The position numbers were made by a program, and so were the translations under genes. A stretch of 64,000 bases of DNA, taken from Flexithrix dorotheae DSM 6795 (lineage in GTDB: Bacteria > Bacteroidota > Bacteroidia > Cytophagales > Flammeovirgaceae). The stretch is from NCBI RefSeq assembly GCF_000379765.1, contig NZ_KB903453.1, positions 1 to 64,000 of the forward strand, written 5' to 3'. Below, piece after piece: positions 51,817 through 61,460 of this stretch. Position 1 is the stretch's first letter. Each line of letters opens with the position of its first letter. The notes beneath the pieces were generated by a model. That model saw nothing but the letters and a program-made list of their open reading frames with translations. It made no database searches and was not told the DNA's origin.

Positions 51817-52542
51817 ATGAAAACACTTAAAAAACTATTGATAGTTGCAGTGGGTCTTTTTGGAATATCAAATGCCCATGCCCAATTGGAGCTAGAAGTG
51901 AATCAGGAATTGGAACAAAATACCAAACTTCTTGTAAAACAGCTTGATGAAATTTCAGAAGAAAGGAAATCGGAATTAACTGAGATAGGAAATTTCCTGG
52001 TTAATCAACTGGAGGAAAAAGATGCTTTTTCTGCTTTATTTGTCTGTACGCATAACTCAAGAAGAAGTCATATTAGTGATGTATGGTTTAAGTATGCCTT
52101 GCTTTTTTATGGGGTTGAAGGGCTTGAATCTTTTTCCGGGGGTACGGAAGCCACTGCATTTAATCCTCATGCAATTGCTGCATTGGAAAGAGCTGGATTT
52201 ACCATCCATTATAATAAGAATGTGGACAACCCTGTAGTTTCAGTTACTCCGGGAAAATATCCGGTTTGGAAAATGAAATCAAAAGTCTATACACATAAAA
52301 TTAATCCAACTTCTGACTTTGCTGCAATTATGGTTTGTTCTGATGCCGATAAATCCTGCCCGGTAGTTTCTGGCGCCACAGGTAGGTTTTCTCTTCCTTT
52401 TAAGGACCCCAGATATTATGACGGTACTCCTTCACAGGATCTGAAATATGATGAGACTGTACAGGAGATTGGAAAAGAAATGTTTTTTTTGGCCGACCAT
52501 ATTAAAAGCCAGCTAATCATTAAAAAAGAAATTTTAAAATAA
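51817..52542 (+). CDS. secreted ArsC/low-molecular-weight tyrosine phosphatase-like protein
   Basis: This 241-residue protein has a clear signal peptide (about 1-22, cleavage after NAHA). A charged helical segment (about 25-68) precedes the LMW-PTP/ArsC domain. The P-loop is LFVCTHNSRRSH: Cys77 with CX5R to Arg83 and Ser84. An aspartate-containing FKDPRYYDGTP loop supplies the likely general acid, and VCSDADKSCP adds further Cys residues. Such proteins are common in Bacteroidota arsenic operons between arsR and ACR3. Classical arsenate reductases are cytoplasmic and depend on thioredoxin or glutaredoxin, so predicted export is odd. Reduction could use periplasmic thiol proteins, or the protein may instead be a phosphatase. 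The next gene begins 12 bases downstream. Confidence 0.8.
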   Translation: MKTLKKLLIVAVGLFGISNAHAQLELEVNQELEQNTKLLVKQLDEISEERKSELTEIGNFLVNQLEEKDAFSALFVCTHNSRRSHISDVWFKYALLFYGVEGLESFSGGTEATAFNPHAIAALERAGFTIHYNKNVDNPVVSVTPGKYPVWKMKSKVYTHKINPTSDFAAIMVCSDADKSCPVVSGATGRFSLPFKDPRYYDGTPSQDLKYDETVQEIGKEMFFLADHIKSQLIIKKEILK

Positions 52543-52554
52543 AAGACAGCAATC

Positions 52555-53601
52555 GTGAGTAAAAAAAATCTTAGTTTTTTAGATACATATTTAACCCTAT
52601 GGATATTCCTGGCCATGGCAATAGGAGTGGGCATTGGGTATTTTTTCCCTTCAAGTTCCTCATTCATTAATTCATTTAGTAGCGGGAGTACTAATATTCC
52701 CATAGCCTTTGGATTGATATTAATGATGTATCCGCCACTGGCAAAGGTGGATTATAAATTACTGCCGAAAGTATTTAGAAATGTAAAAATTCTATCCATA
52801 TCATTGGTTTTGAATTGGATTATTGGACCGGTACTGATGTTCATTTTGGCTATAACCTTTTTACAAGATTACCCGGAGTATATGGTAGGCTTGATTCTAA
52901 TTGGGCTGGCCAGGTGTATAGCTATGGTATTGGTATGGAATGATCTGGCAGAAGGAAGTAGAGAATACGGTGCAGGATTAGTGGCACTTAACAGTATTTT
53001 TCAGGTGTTTGGCTATAGTTTTTATGCATGGTTATTTATTACCAAGTTACCACCATTATTTGGTTTTGAAGGTGCCATCGTTGATATTTCCATTGCCACC
53101 ATTGCCGAAAGTGTAGCCATCTATTTAGGAATTCCATTTTTTGCAGGTTTATTAAGTAGATTTCTATTGGTAAAACTAAAAGGAGAGGATTGGTATAAAA
53201 CCAAATTTATCCCGGCTATTTCACCCCTCACACTTATTGCCCTGCTTTTTACCATAGTGATCATGTTCTCCCTAAAAGGAGAATTGATTGTGGAAATTCC
53301 CTTGGACGTATTAAGAATTGCTGTTCCACTACTTATTTACTTTGCTTTAATGTTTTTGATTGGATTCTTTTTCAGTAAAGCAATGGGCGCAGAATATGAT
53401 AAAAATGCATCAATTGCATTTACAGCGGCTGGCAATAATTTTGAATTGGCCATTGCAGTGGCCATAGCGGTATTTGGACTTAATTCAGGGCAGGCATTTA
53501 CAGGAGTAATAGGCCCGTTGGTGGAGGTTCCAGCATTAATTCTTCTGGTAAAAGTGTCTTTCTGGCTTAGAAAAAAATATTATACTTCAATTACCTCATG
53601 A
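52555..53601 (+). CDS. arsB: ACR3-family arsenite efflux transporter
   Basis: This 348-residue protein has about ten membrane helices and the ACR3 signature [33 protein letters not shown]. It includes the essential Cys (Cys121) in the fourth helix; the conserved Glu is in [12 protein letters not shown] of a late helix. It exports arsenite, and possibly antimonite, using the proton motive force, completing the detoxification operon. The start is GTG at 52555, close behind the reductase-like gene. A terminator follows at 53662-53705. The gene is also often called acr3. Confidence 0.93.
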   Translation: MSKKNLSFLDTYLTLWIFLAMAIGVGIGYFFPSSSSFINSFSSGSTNIPIAFGLILMMYPPLAKVDYKLLPKVFRNVKILSISLVLNWIIGPVLMFILAITFLQDYPEYMVGLILIGLARCIAMVLVWNDLAEGSREYGAGLVALNSIFQVFGYSFYAWLFITKLPPLFGFEGAIVDISIATIAESVAIYLGIPFFAGLLSRFLLVKLKGEDWYKTKFIPAISPLTLIALLFTIVIMFSLKGELIVEIPLDVLRIAVPLLIYFALMFLIGFFFSKAMGAEYDKNASIAFTAAGNNFELAIAVAIAVFGLNSGQAFTGVIGPLVEVPALILLVKVSFWLRKKYYTSITS

Positions 53602-53661
53602 TATAGCTGATATTTATAGGGTACAATAGGGCGGGGAAGCTTTTCAAATAAATAGATTAAT

Positions 53662-53705
53662 TGGTTCCAACTTGGGTTTAAGCCAGGCTGGAACCATTTT
53701 TTTTT
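53662..53705 (+). terminator. intrinsic terminator of the ars operon
   Basis: TGGTTCCA (53662-53669) pairs with TGGAACCA (53689-53696), and an inner CTTGG/CCAGG stem adds to it. A run of nine T follows. This marks the 3' end of the arsR-reductase-ACR3 unit. Confidence 0.88.
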
Positions 53706-53807
53706 CAAATCAGAAAAATTGTTTTTTTATTAACAATTGCTTAACTACCGAAAAAAATTACAGCTATAATTTTCAAAAAAATTTAATTCACCCACTAATT
53801 CACAATT

Positions 53808-55400
53808 ATGATTATCAGAAGGTTCATTTTTCCTTTATTTGTCTGCCTGTTTATCCCCGCCATTTTATTTTCACAATCAGAAGAAATTTTAGTAAAGCCT
53901 TTCCTGCAAGATGCCACACCTAATTCTATTAAGATTAAATGGGAAACCTCTGTGGGTGAAGAAAGTATTGTGGAATTTGGGAAAACATCCAAATTGGGTA
54001 AAGTGGCCACAGGAAATGCCCAGTCAATAAACTATACTGCATCCAGGATTCATGAAGTAGAGCTGACTGGCCTGGAAAAATTTACCCTGTATTACTACAG
54101 GGTAAAAACCGGGAAGCTGACCTCAGATATTTATCAATTCAAAACTCCTCCTTTTGCCACAGATGGTGAATCTTTTCGGTTGGTGGCCATGAGTGATATG
54201 CAGAATGACCATAAATATCCAGACAAATTTGAAGAATTAATAAATGATGGCGTCCTCAGTTTCCTAAAAAAAGAATATGGAGGAATGCTTCCTGAGAACC
54301 TGGCACTTATGATGGTTCCTGGTGACCTGGTAGATCGGGGAACTGTTTATGAACAATGGAAAAGAGATTTTTTTGATCCCGGAAGTAATCTTTTTTCTAA
54401 TGTTCCTGTATACCCTGTGCCGGGAAATCACGAAAGAAATTCCCAGTTTTTTTTCAAATATTTTAGTCTTCCAGCCAATGGTACTCCAGCTTATGATGGC
54501 CACTGGTGGTATAAGGACTATGGTAATATCCGGATAATTGGTTTAGATTCTAATGAGGAATACCATTTGCAGGACCAAAAGGACTGGCTGGATAAAATTT
54601 TGAAAACCACCGCTCAGGATCCTAACATTGACTTTGTATTTGCCCAGCTTCATCATCCTTTCAAATCTGAATTCTGGTTGGATGGAGAAGAAGATTTTAC
54701 CGGAGAAATAGTGAAAAAACTGGAAACTTTCAGTAGTGAATCGGGCAAACCGAGTATTCACTTTTTTGGGCACACCCATGCGTACTCCCGAGGACAATCC
54801 CGAGATCATAAGCATTTGTGGATTAATGTGGCTACCTCTGGTGGAGATATTGATTATTGGGGTGAATACGAACAGCGAAATTATGAGGAATTTACTGTTT
54901 CCCAGGATGAATATGGTTTTGTAATGGTGGATATAGATCCAAATAATGGTGACCCAAAAATGACAGTTAAAAGATATAGCCGGGGCAATGAACTGAAACT
55001 AAGAGATAACGAACTTCGCGACAGTCTCACGGTATGGCGATTTGATAAAAGTCCTCTTGCACCTGAGGCAATATCACCGGAAAAAGGAAAAAAAATAGCA
55101 AACAGGGAAATTGTTTTAAAGGCGAATTCATTTAAAAGTGATTTTGTAGGTGCAGCACATGGAGCATCTCACTGGCAGGTAGCCACTGATCAGGAGTTTA
55201 AAAATTTGGCAGTGGATAGTTGGAAACAATTTGAGGACTGGTTTTATTATGAAAATCAACAAAAAAACGATGACCTGACCGATGAGAAAATCATGTATCT
55301 GGCACCGGGAAAAACCTATTATTGGAGGGTACGGTACCGGGACAAAAGTCTTAACTGGAGTGATTGGTCTACAGTGATGGATTTCACTACTGAGGAATAA
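53808..55400 (+). CDS. secreted purple-acid-phosphatase-like metallophosphoesterase
   Basis: This 530-residue protein has a signal peptide (about 1-22) and an N-terminal fibronectin-III-like domain (about 28-112; KPFLQDATPNSIKIKWETS, typical of purple acid phosphatases). The metallophosphatase domain (about 120-385) has metal-site motifs VAMSDMQ, MMVPGDLVDRG, PVPGNHER, AQLHHPF and FFGHTHAYSRG. A C-terminal fibronectin-III-like segment (about 410-530) ends GKTYYWRVRYRDKSLNWSDWS. It should hydrolyse phosphate esters in the periplasm or outside the cell. It is a single gene between the ars operon and a long non-coding region, with no visible link to the sulfatase genes beyond proximity. Confidence 0.87.
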   Translation: MIIRRFIFPLFVCLFIPAILFSQSEEILVKPFLQDATPNSIKIKWETSVGEESIVEFGKTSKLGKVATGNAQSINYTASRIHEVELTGLEKFTLYYYRVKTGKLTSDIYQFKTPPFATDGESFRLVAMSDMQNDHKYPDKFEELINDGVLSFLKKEYGGMLPENLALMMVPGDLVDRGTVYEQWKRDFFDPGSNLFSNVPVYPVPGNHERNSQFFFKYFSLPANGTPAYDGHWWYKDYGNIRIIGLDSNEEYHLQDQKDWLDKILKTTAQDPNIDFVFAQLHHPFKSEFWLDGEEDFTGEIVKKLETFSSESGKPSIHFFGHTHAYSRGQSRDHKHLWINVATSGGDIDYWGEYEQRNYEEFTVSQDEYGFVMVDIDPNNGDPKMTVKRYSRGNELKLRDNELRDSLTVWRFDKSPLAPEAISPEKGKKIANREIVLKANSFKSDFVGAAHGASHWQVATDQEFKNLAVDSWKQFEDWFYYENQQKNDDLTDEKIMYLAPGKTYYWRVRYRDKSLNWSDWSTVMDFTTEE

Positions 55401-55963
55401 TGTATAGGTAAAGGAGAAAAAGTAAAAGCAGATTAACGATCGTATCAAAGACTGTCCTTCCTATGGGCATTATGCAGTCAGACATACGACAAAGAGAGAT
55501 TTGTGGTATGTCTTTGAACGCAATCCAGTTAGGAAAAAATTCCCATTCAGCCAAACAGAAAATCATTTTAAAACCTCACATGCTGCACCAAAAATGTCAA
55601 GAACTATCCTCACAAATTATTGAAATTAGTATTTGATATACTATTGATAGTGAATTAATTATAACTTAATAATTAGCTTATTCCATAATTATTTGCTTTT
55701 TTTTGGTATCGTTTCTTGATAAAAGCCCTTTCTAATGTTGAAAGGTAAATATTGAAAATTCCGGGAATTATTCTAATCAATACCCTTTTTGGACACTTAA
55801 CTAAATCAACCATTTTTTTAAAGGAGATTTTTAGGTGATGGTCCTGACTATTTGTTTCTCCAAACAAAATCATAAAAACATTTAGTCCAAATTATCCCGG
55901 TAAATTTATTTAATCCTAATTCAAGTGAGCAACACCTTTTTTTAAAACTAAAAGACAAATAAA
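55401..55963. other. 563-base gap with a 14-bp hairpin, no confident gene
   Basis: AGACATACGACAAA (55480-55493) pairs with TTTGTGGTATGTCT (55500-55513) over 14 bp with one mismatch and a GAGAGA loop; no T-run follows. A 54-codon plus-strand frame at 55472-55636 overlaps the hairpin and has no recognisable homologue or ribosome site. A 66-codon minus-strand frame at 55673-55873 is also unconvincing. The remainder is AT-rich and probably holds the sulfatase promoter. Confidence 0.4.
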
Positions 55964-57754
55964 TTGAAAAATCAACTTTTGCTAAAAGTATATGTGCTTC
56001 CTGCATTACTTTTTATCCTTATTCCATCAGTTTTACAGGCACAAGAAAGACCAAATGTAATTATTGTGATCACCGATGATCAGGGAAAGAATGACCTCGC
56101 CTGTATGGGAAATCCTTATATTAAAACACCAAATCTTGATAAGTTTTATGAACAGGCCATTCGGTTTACCAATTATCATGTTTCAACCACTTGCGCCCCA
56201 ACCCGTGGTTCCCTGATGACTGGCAGGCATACCAACCGGATTAATGTTTTTCATACCATAACCGGTCGTTCTTTGCTTTTCGAAGATGAAGTAATTTTAC
56301 CCCAGATTTTTGCTCAAAATGGCTATACAAATGGTATGTTTGGCAAATGGCATTTAGGTGATAATTACCCATATCGTCCTGAGGATAGGGGCTTTCATGA
56401 AGTGGTTAGGCATGGTGGTGGTGGTATTTCGCAAGGTCCGGATTATTGGGGAAATGATTATTTTGATGATTCCTATTGGCACAATGGTGTGACCGAGCAA
56501 TACAAGGGATACTGTACAGATGTATTCTTTGCTGAGGCTTTGAACTTTATCGAAAAAAATAAAGATAATCCATTTTTTTGCTATATCTCCACCAACGCTC
56601 CTCATGGCCCTCTTAATGTTCCTGAAGCCTATTTCGATATTTATAAAGATATAGATGAAGAGAAACTGGCCGAACGTTATAAGCGATTTTACGGGATGAT
56701 CACCAATATCGATGACAATTTTAAATTACTACAGGAAAAGCTGGATGAGTTAAATTTGGCTGACAATACCATTTTGATTTTCACTACTGACAATGGTACT
56801 GCGGGTGGAAATAAGGTATATGATGCGGGTATGAAAGGAAGTAAAGGAAGTGTGTACGAGGGGGGACATCGGGTTCCTCTGTTTATACGATGGCCAAACG
56901 GGAAACTAACAGGAGGTAAAGATATTGATCAGTTGGTTGCACATTATGATCTCCTTCCCACTTTTGTGGACTTATTCGGGTTTGATTTTAATCCTGTAAA
57001 ACCTCTTGATGGCAAAAGCCTCAAACCTCTTCTTTATGGAGAAAATCAAAACTGGGAAAATCGCATTTTGTATATGGATACACAGCGCAAGCAAAATCTT
57101 GTGAAATATAAATCCTATACCGTGATGGATGATGACTGGCGCCTTGTAAATGGAAAAGAATTATACAATATAAATGAAGATCTCGGTCAGACTAAAAATA
57201 TAATCGAGCAGCATCCGGAAGTAGCTGCACGCCTGGCTGAGGGCTATGAAAAGTGGTGGCAATCGATAATATCTGAAGGTCCTAATGAAAGATATGGTTA
57301 TATCAAAGTAGGTTCACTCAAAGAAAATCCAAGCCGAATTTCTGCTCATGATATGTTTACCGGCAAACATGGAGGGGCATGGCACCAACATGGGGCAACG
57401 GGAGCCTCCCAAAATATTGGTCGATGGAAAATCGCATTTGTGGAAGATGGAGACTATTCCATTACCCTTCGCAGGTTTCCAAGAGAAAGTGGGTTGGCCA
57501 TTAATGCAACCTTTCCAGCTTTGGAAAGAACCATCAAAAATGACAGACCAATGCCAGCAAGTGAAAAATCAGATTTTGAACAGGCTTATGTATATGTTGC
57601 AGGTTTAGAGGGAAATGAAAAAATTGAATCCGGACAGGAGGAAGTAACTTTTACTGGAAAAATCCCTGCTGGAAATTATGATATGGAGGCACAGCTTATA
57701 GACAAGGATGGCCGTGTTTATCCGGCTTATTATATCTACATAGAGAAGTTATGA
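55964..57754 (+). CDS. formylglycine-dependent sulfatase (S1 family), secreted
   Basis: This 596-residue enzyme has a signal peptide (about 1-27, ending LQAQ) and the S1 sulfatase fold. Metal-site residues lie in NVIIVITDDQG. The maturation motif C-A-P-T-R-G is at Cys77 (TTCAPTRGSLMTGR), which becomes formylglycine. Further features are FGKWHLGDNYPYRPEDRGF and the second metal site IFTTDNGTAGG. A C-terminal region after about 430 (GAWHQHGATGASQNIGRWKIAF onward) is an added beta-rich domain. The start appears to be TTG at 55964. It removes sulfate from a polysaccharide; with GH29 next door, sulfated fucose-containing glycans are plausible. The anaerobic-type or aerobic maturase gene is not in the window. 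Confidence 0.9.
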   Translation: MKNQLLLKVYVLPALLFILIPSVLQAQERPNVIIVITDDQGKNDLACMGNPYIKTPNLDKFYEQAIRFTNYHVSTTCAPTRGSLMTGRHTNRINVFHTITGRSLLFEDEVILPQIFAQNGYTNGMFGKWHLGDNYPYRPEDRGFHEVVRHGGGGISQGPDYWGNDYFDDSYWHNGVTEQYKGYCTDVFFAEALNFIEKNKDNPFFCYISTNAPHGPLNVPEAYFDIYKDIDEEKLAERYKRFYGMITNIDDNFKLLQEKLDELNLADNTILIFTTDNGTAGGNKVYDAGMKGSKGSVYEGGHRVPLFIRWPNGKLTGGKDIDQLVAHYDLLPTFVDLFGFDFNPVKPLDGKSLKPLLYGENQNWENRILYMDTQRKQNLVKYKSYTVMDDDWRLVNGKELYNINEDLGQTKNIIEQHPEVAARLAEGYEKWWQSIISEGPNERYGYIKVGSLKENPSRISAHDMFTGKHGGAWHQHGATGASQNIGRWKIAFVEDGDYSITLRRFPRESGLAINATFPALERTIKNDRPMPASEKSDFEQAYVYVAGLEGNEKIESGQEEVTFTGKIPAGNYDMEAQLIDKDGRVYPAYYIYIEKL

Positions 57755-57997
57755 GTATTGAATTCCGGAAAAGAATAGAAGTGTATAAGAATGAATAATA
57801 TTACCATTTTGATAGGGGCTGAATTAAACTAATTGCCAATCCCGGTTTAACCTGCAAAAAAGGAGGATAGTAATTTTAAGAAAATCAATTTGTGCAGACC
57901 AAAATTTTCCTTTGCATAAATTGAAAATGTTCACGTACTATTTTCCATTTTAAATTTCAAATCTGTGGCAATGAGCCGGACAAACCATAAATATGAA

Positions 57998-59782
57998 ATG
58001 AAATTTTTAAAAGGAATTGCTCTATTCGTAGCATTTTTGAGTGTAAATGCTCTTTTTGCCCAAAAAGCTGAAAGTATGGACGAAATGTGGGGTAAACAAA
58101 AGCTAATTACCCGATCAGATGTGGGGGAAAGAGCCTCCCTATTTGATGATGGCAATTATGCCATGTTTATCCATTGGGGACTCTATTCCAACATTGCAAA
58201 TAAATGGAAAGGTAAAACTTACTATGGTATAAGTGAGTGGATCATGAATCCCAGAAGGGCCGGAATCCCGGTGGACGAATACATGGCGGAAGCCAAAAAC
58301 TTCAACCCGGAAAATTTCGATGCAAAAGGGATAGCACAACTGGCCAAAGCTGCTGGAATGAAGTATATAGTGATCACCAGTAAGCATCACGATGGGTTTG
58401 CCATGTATAACTCAAAAGTCAATGATTTTAATATTGTAAAAGCCACACCTTTTGCCAGGGATCCTATGAAAGAACTTGCGGAAGCATGTAAAGAAGCAGG
58501 ACTTGGGCTTGGCTTTTATTACTCGCACAATCAGGACTGGACCTTTCCAGGTGGAAATGGAGGGCCTAAGACCAATGATAAAGGCGAAGAAGTAGGATTT
58601 GATTATTATTTCAAAGAAAAGTGCCTGCCACAGGTTGAAGAAATCACCACTCAATATGGGGAAATTGCCATGGTGTGGTTTGATACACCTGGCCGAATGG
58701 AAAAAAAGTACGTTGAAGAGCTGGTGGCTGTAGTCAGGAAGAATCAGCCCAGGGCGATGATCTCAGGTCGTGCGGGACATAATCTGGGAGACTACTTATC
58801 ACTGGGTGATATGAACATCCCAGTTAAAAATGTACCTGGGTTGTGGGAAACAGTAGATGTTACCAATGATTCATGGGGTTATGCCTGGTATGACCAAAAC
58901 TGGAAGAGCGCTAAGCGCATACTAAAATCTACGATATCAACTGTAGCCAGAGGAGGGACTTATATGCTCAATGTGGGCCCCAAGCCTGATGGTACTGTTC
59001 CTTTGGAGGCCCAAAATGCACTTCGGGGAGCAGGTGATTGGATAGGCAAATACCCACAGGTAATATATAAGGCAGGCCCATCTCCCTGGGGAAGGGCTTT
59101 ACCCTGGGGTGATGTAACGGTTGCAGATGGCAAGTTAAACCTTTGTATATATCATTGGCCACTGGATGGGGAAATTGTGCTACCTGGGCTCAACAATGAA
59201 ATTAAATCTGCTGGATTATGGGTGAATGGAAATTTGCAACCTTTATCCACCCACAAAAATGGAAGATGGACGGTCATCAGACTTCCAGCCCAACGGCCTG
59301 AAAAATTGATACCCGTGATAGAACTGGAAGTAAAGGGGGAAATTTCTGTAGATCAATCATTGAGTATTGATCCAGTTTTTTCAACTGAGTTGTTGATCGA
59401 TTTTGCAGAAGCGAAAAATTGTACAATTGAAGGGAAAAGATGGATGGAGAAATTTGGGGAATGGAAACACATTAGTCATGCACATGGATGGAGTAAAGCA
59501 AGCAAAGTTAGTTGGGAAGTGGATGTGATGAAACCAGGATACTACCAGGCTGACCTTAATTATGCGGGAAAAGGTCGGTTGGTCTGGCGTATCGAAAATG
59601 AAGAAGGAGCCCTTATTCAAAATGAGCAAAACTCTTCTGGTGTGTACAAATATTATGAGATGGGATTACTGAAATTTAAATCGCCCGGTAAACACACCAT
59701 CATTGTTTCATTTATTGATGGGGATTTAGTGGAGGCGAGTTTAAAGCAAATGAAGCTGACTCCCCTGGGTAGTTTGGAATAA
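57998..59782 (+). CDS. alpha-L-fucosidase (GH29), secreted
   Basis: The frame is open from a GTG at 57965, but the ATG at 57998 starts a signal peptide (MKFLKGIALFVAFLSVNALF) and is preferred, giving 594 residues. The GH29 barrel shows MFIHWGLYSNIANKW, ISEWIM, YIVITSKHHDGFAMY and the nucleophile Asp229 in MVWFDTPGRM. Late-barrel residues are GGTYMLNVGPKPDGTVP. The C-terminal beta domains (about 360-594) include a GDVTVADGKLNLCIYHWP segment and a carbohydrate-binding-like end. It releases L-fucose from non-reducing ends. Flanked by two sulfatase genes on the same strand, and upstream of sugar-acid catabolic genes, it fits a sulfated fucan scavenging module (inference). Confidence 0.92.
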   Translation: MKFLKGIALFVAFLSVNALFAQKAESMDEMWGKQKLITRSDVGERASLFDDGNYAMFIHWGLYSNIANKWKGKTYYGISEWIMNPRRAGIPVDEYMAEAKNFNPENFDAKGIAQLAKAAGMKYIVITSKHHDGFAMYNSKVNDFNIVKATPFARDPMKELAEACKEAGLGLGFYYSHNQDWTFPGGNGGPKTNDKGEEVGFDYYFKEKCLPQVEEITTQYGEIAMVWFDTPGRMEKKYVEELVAVVRKNQPRAMISGRAGHNLGDYLSLGDMNIPVKNVPGLWETVDVTNDSWGYAWYDQNWKSAKRILKSTISTVARGGTYMLNVGPKPDGTVPLEAQNALRGAGDWIGKYPQVIYKAGPSPWGRALPWGDVTVADGKLNLCIYHWPLDGEIVLPGLNNEIKSAGLWVNGNLQPLSTHKNGRWTVIRLPAQRPEKLIPVIELEVKGEISVDQSLSIDPVFSTELLIDFAEAKNCTIEGKRWMEKFGEWKHISHAHGWSKASKVSWEVDVMKPGYYQADLNYAGKGRLVWRIENEEGALIQNEQNSSGVYKYYEMGLLKFKSPGKHTIIVSFIDGDLVEASLKQMKLTPLGSLE

Positions 59783-59803
59783 AGTCATCCAAAGCATGCA
59801 AAT

Positions 59804-59873
59804 TAAAGACTGATAGAGATATTAATTTTTCTCGGAAATAATAGTTCCCGGTATAGAGTACCCGGTATGGAGC
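59804..59873 (-). repeat. dispersed intergenic repeat, copy D (inverted, two units, tail truncated)
   Basis: On the minus strand two units, GCTCCATACCGGGT (59873-59860) and ACTCTATACCGGGA (59859-59846), are followed by ACTATTATTTCCGAGAAA and TCTCTATCAGTCTTTAA. Similarity to the other copies stops there, so the long tail is missing. The unit end lies only 10 bases before the second sulfatase start codon. Confidence 0.8.
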
Positions 59874-59883
59874 ACTGAAGCTT

Positions 59884-61368
59884 ATGAAACAATTATCAAT
59901 TATTTTAACCCTGTTTGTCTGCCTGTATATAGAGGGCTTTGGACAAAAGCCGAATATCATTTACCTCATGGCTGATGATCAGAATGTGGGTTCTGTTGGA
60001 TGTTATGGTAATGGAGAAGTTTCCACTCCAAATATGGACAAAATTGGTGATCAGGGAATTATATTTACAAGGCATTACAATACCACAGCCATTTGTATGG
60101 CAAGTCGGGCAAATGCGATGACAGGTATGTATGAGTATAAAACAGGAACAAACTTCGATCATGGAGATATGAAACCAGAAGTTTGGCAAAAGTCTTATCC
60201 TGTGCTACTACGTGAAGCGGGTTATTTTACCGCTTTTGCCGGGAAATTTGGTTTTGAGGTAGAAGGACTCGGCCTATGTGAAAGTGATTTTGATATGTGG
60301 GGGGGAGGTCCTGGTCAGACTTTCTATGCCACCAAGAAAAATAGTTCTATGGCCAAATATGCTAAGGAATTTCCCCACTCTACCCTTTCCTATGGAGCTT
60401 TTGGCCAGGATGTGATTCGCGAAGCTGTCCAACAGGATAAACCATTTTGTATATCTATTAGCTTCAAAGCTCCACATCGCCCTATATTACCAGATCCTAA
60501 ATTTGATCATGTTTATGCAGGCAAGACCTTTACCAAACCTGCAAATTATGGCCGAGTAGCAGGGGCACATATGTCAAAACAAAGTAAGCAAGGCAGGCAA
60601 TATAAAAGATTTCATGAATGGGAATATTCCACTGATTATGATGAAGTCATGGCAAATTATTATCAACTTATTTATGCCATAGATGTAGCCGTAGGGATGA
60701 TAATAGAGGAGCTTGAGGCTCAGGGAATTGCAGATAATACGGTTATTATTTACACTAGTGACAATGGATATATTTGTGGGGCTCACGGTTTTGCTTCGAA
60801 GGTACTTCCCATGGAAGAATCATCACGAGCACCCTTAATGATTTATGATCCACGGAGTGCTCATGCCGGTAAAAAAAGGGAATGTGCAGCACTTACAGGG
60901 AATATTGATTTTGCACCAACCATTCTCGATCTGGCGGGAGTACCCATTCCCGAAAATGTGGATGGCAAAAGTCTGGTGCCACTTATTGAAAACACAAACC
61001 AGGAAATACATGAACAGTTAGCTTTTATCAATACCTGGGGAGTGGTGCCCACCCAAAGCCTTACTTGTATCACCAGGGATTGGAAATATACCTATTGGTG
61101 GTATGGAGATACTGAAATGAAACCAACTGAAGAATTATACAATTTAGCAAACGATCCTTTGGAGATGAAAAATCTTGCTGAAGATCCGCAGGCAGAGACG
61201 ATGCTTAATGCAATGCGCACCAGATACGATACAGAACTTGCCCATTGGAAAAAAGAGGCCGTCAATTATAATAATTATCGGCAATACATCACCTTATTTG
61301 ATCGGAAGATTCCCTGGGCACAAAAGAAATTCAAAAAAAGTGAAAGCATTAATGAAGCAAACCATTAG
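59884..61368 (+). CDS. formylglycine-dependent sulfatase (S1 family), secreted
   Basis: This 494-residue protein has a signal peptide (about 1-20, ending GFGQ) and the sulfatase metal site [19 protein letters not shown]. The maturation motif is C-M-A-S-R at Cys71 ([12 protein letters not shown]), the less common Ala variant of C-x-P/A-x-R. Further family features are [11 protein letters not shown] in place of the usual GKWH loop, and [16 protein letters not shown]. The GKFG change removes the His normally near the active site, so its specificity should differ from the first sulfatase. Repeat copy D reaches to within 10 bases of the start, leaving little room for a promoter that does not overlap the repeat. 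Confidence 0.88.
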   Translation: MKQLSIILTLFVCLYIEGFGQKPNIIYLMADDQNVGSVGCYGNGEVSTPNMDKIGDQGIIFTRHYNTTAICMASRANAMTGMYEYKTGTNFDHGDMKPEVWQKSYPVLLREAGYFTAFAGKFGFEVEGLGLCESDFDMWGGGPGQTFYATKKNSSMAKYAKEFPHSTLSYGAFGQDVIREAVQQDKPFCISISFKAPHRPILPDPKFDHVYAGKTFTKPANYGRVAGAHMSKQSKQGRQYKRFHEWEYSTDYDEVMANYYQLIYAIDVAVGMIIEELEAQGIADNTVIIYTSDNGYICGAHGFASKVLPMEESSRAPLMIYDPRSAHAGKKRECAALTGNIDFAPTILDLAGVPIPENVDGKSLVPLIENTNQEIHEQLAFINTWGVVPTQSLTCITRDWKYTYWWYGDTEMKPTEELYNLANDPLEMKNLAEDPQAETMLNAMRTRYDTELAHWKKEAVNYNNYRQYITLFDRKIPWAQKKFKKSESINEANH

Positions 61369-61460
61369 GATTATTCGGAAGTGGAGGATACTTCAAGGGA
61401 ATAGTTTCTTTCCTGTTTAATAGTTTTCAAAATAAGCAGGATAAAATTAAAAATAAAGCA

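Noticed and set aside
55472-55636. 54-codon plus-strand frame in the gap before the first sulfatase
   Set aside because: It overlaps a strong hairpin, has no recognisable similarity and no upstream ribosome site; too weak to call.
55673-55873. 66-codon minus-strand frame before the first sulfatase
   Set aside because: No domain, no ribosome site and an AT-rich context; probably chance.
57965-57997. GTG start for the GH29 gene
   Set aside because: It would put 11 hydrophilic residues before a good signal peptide that starts at the ATG at 57998.
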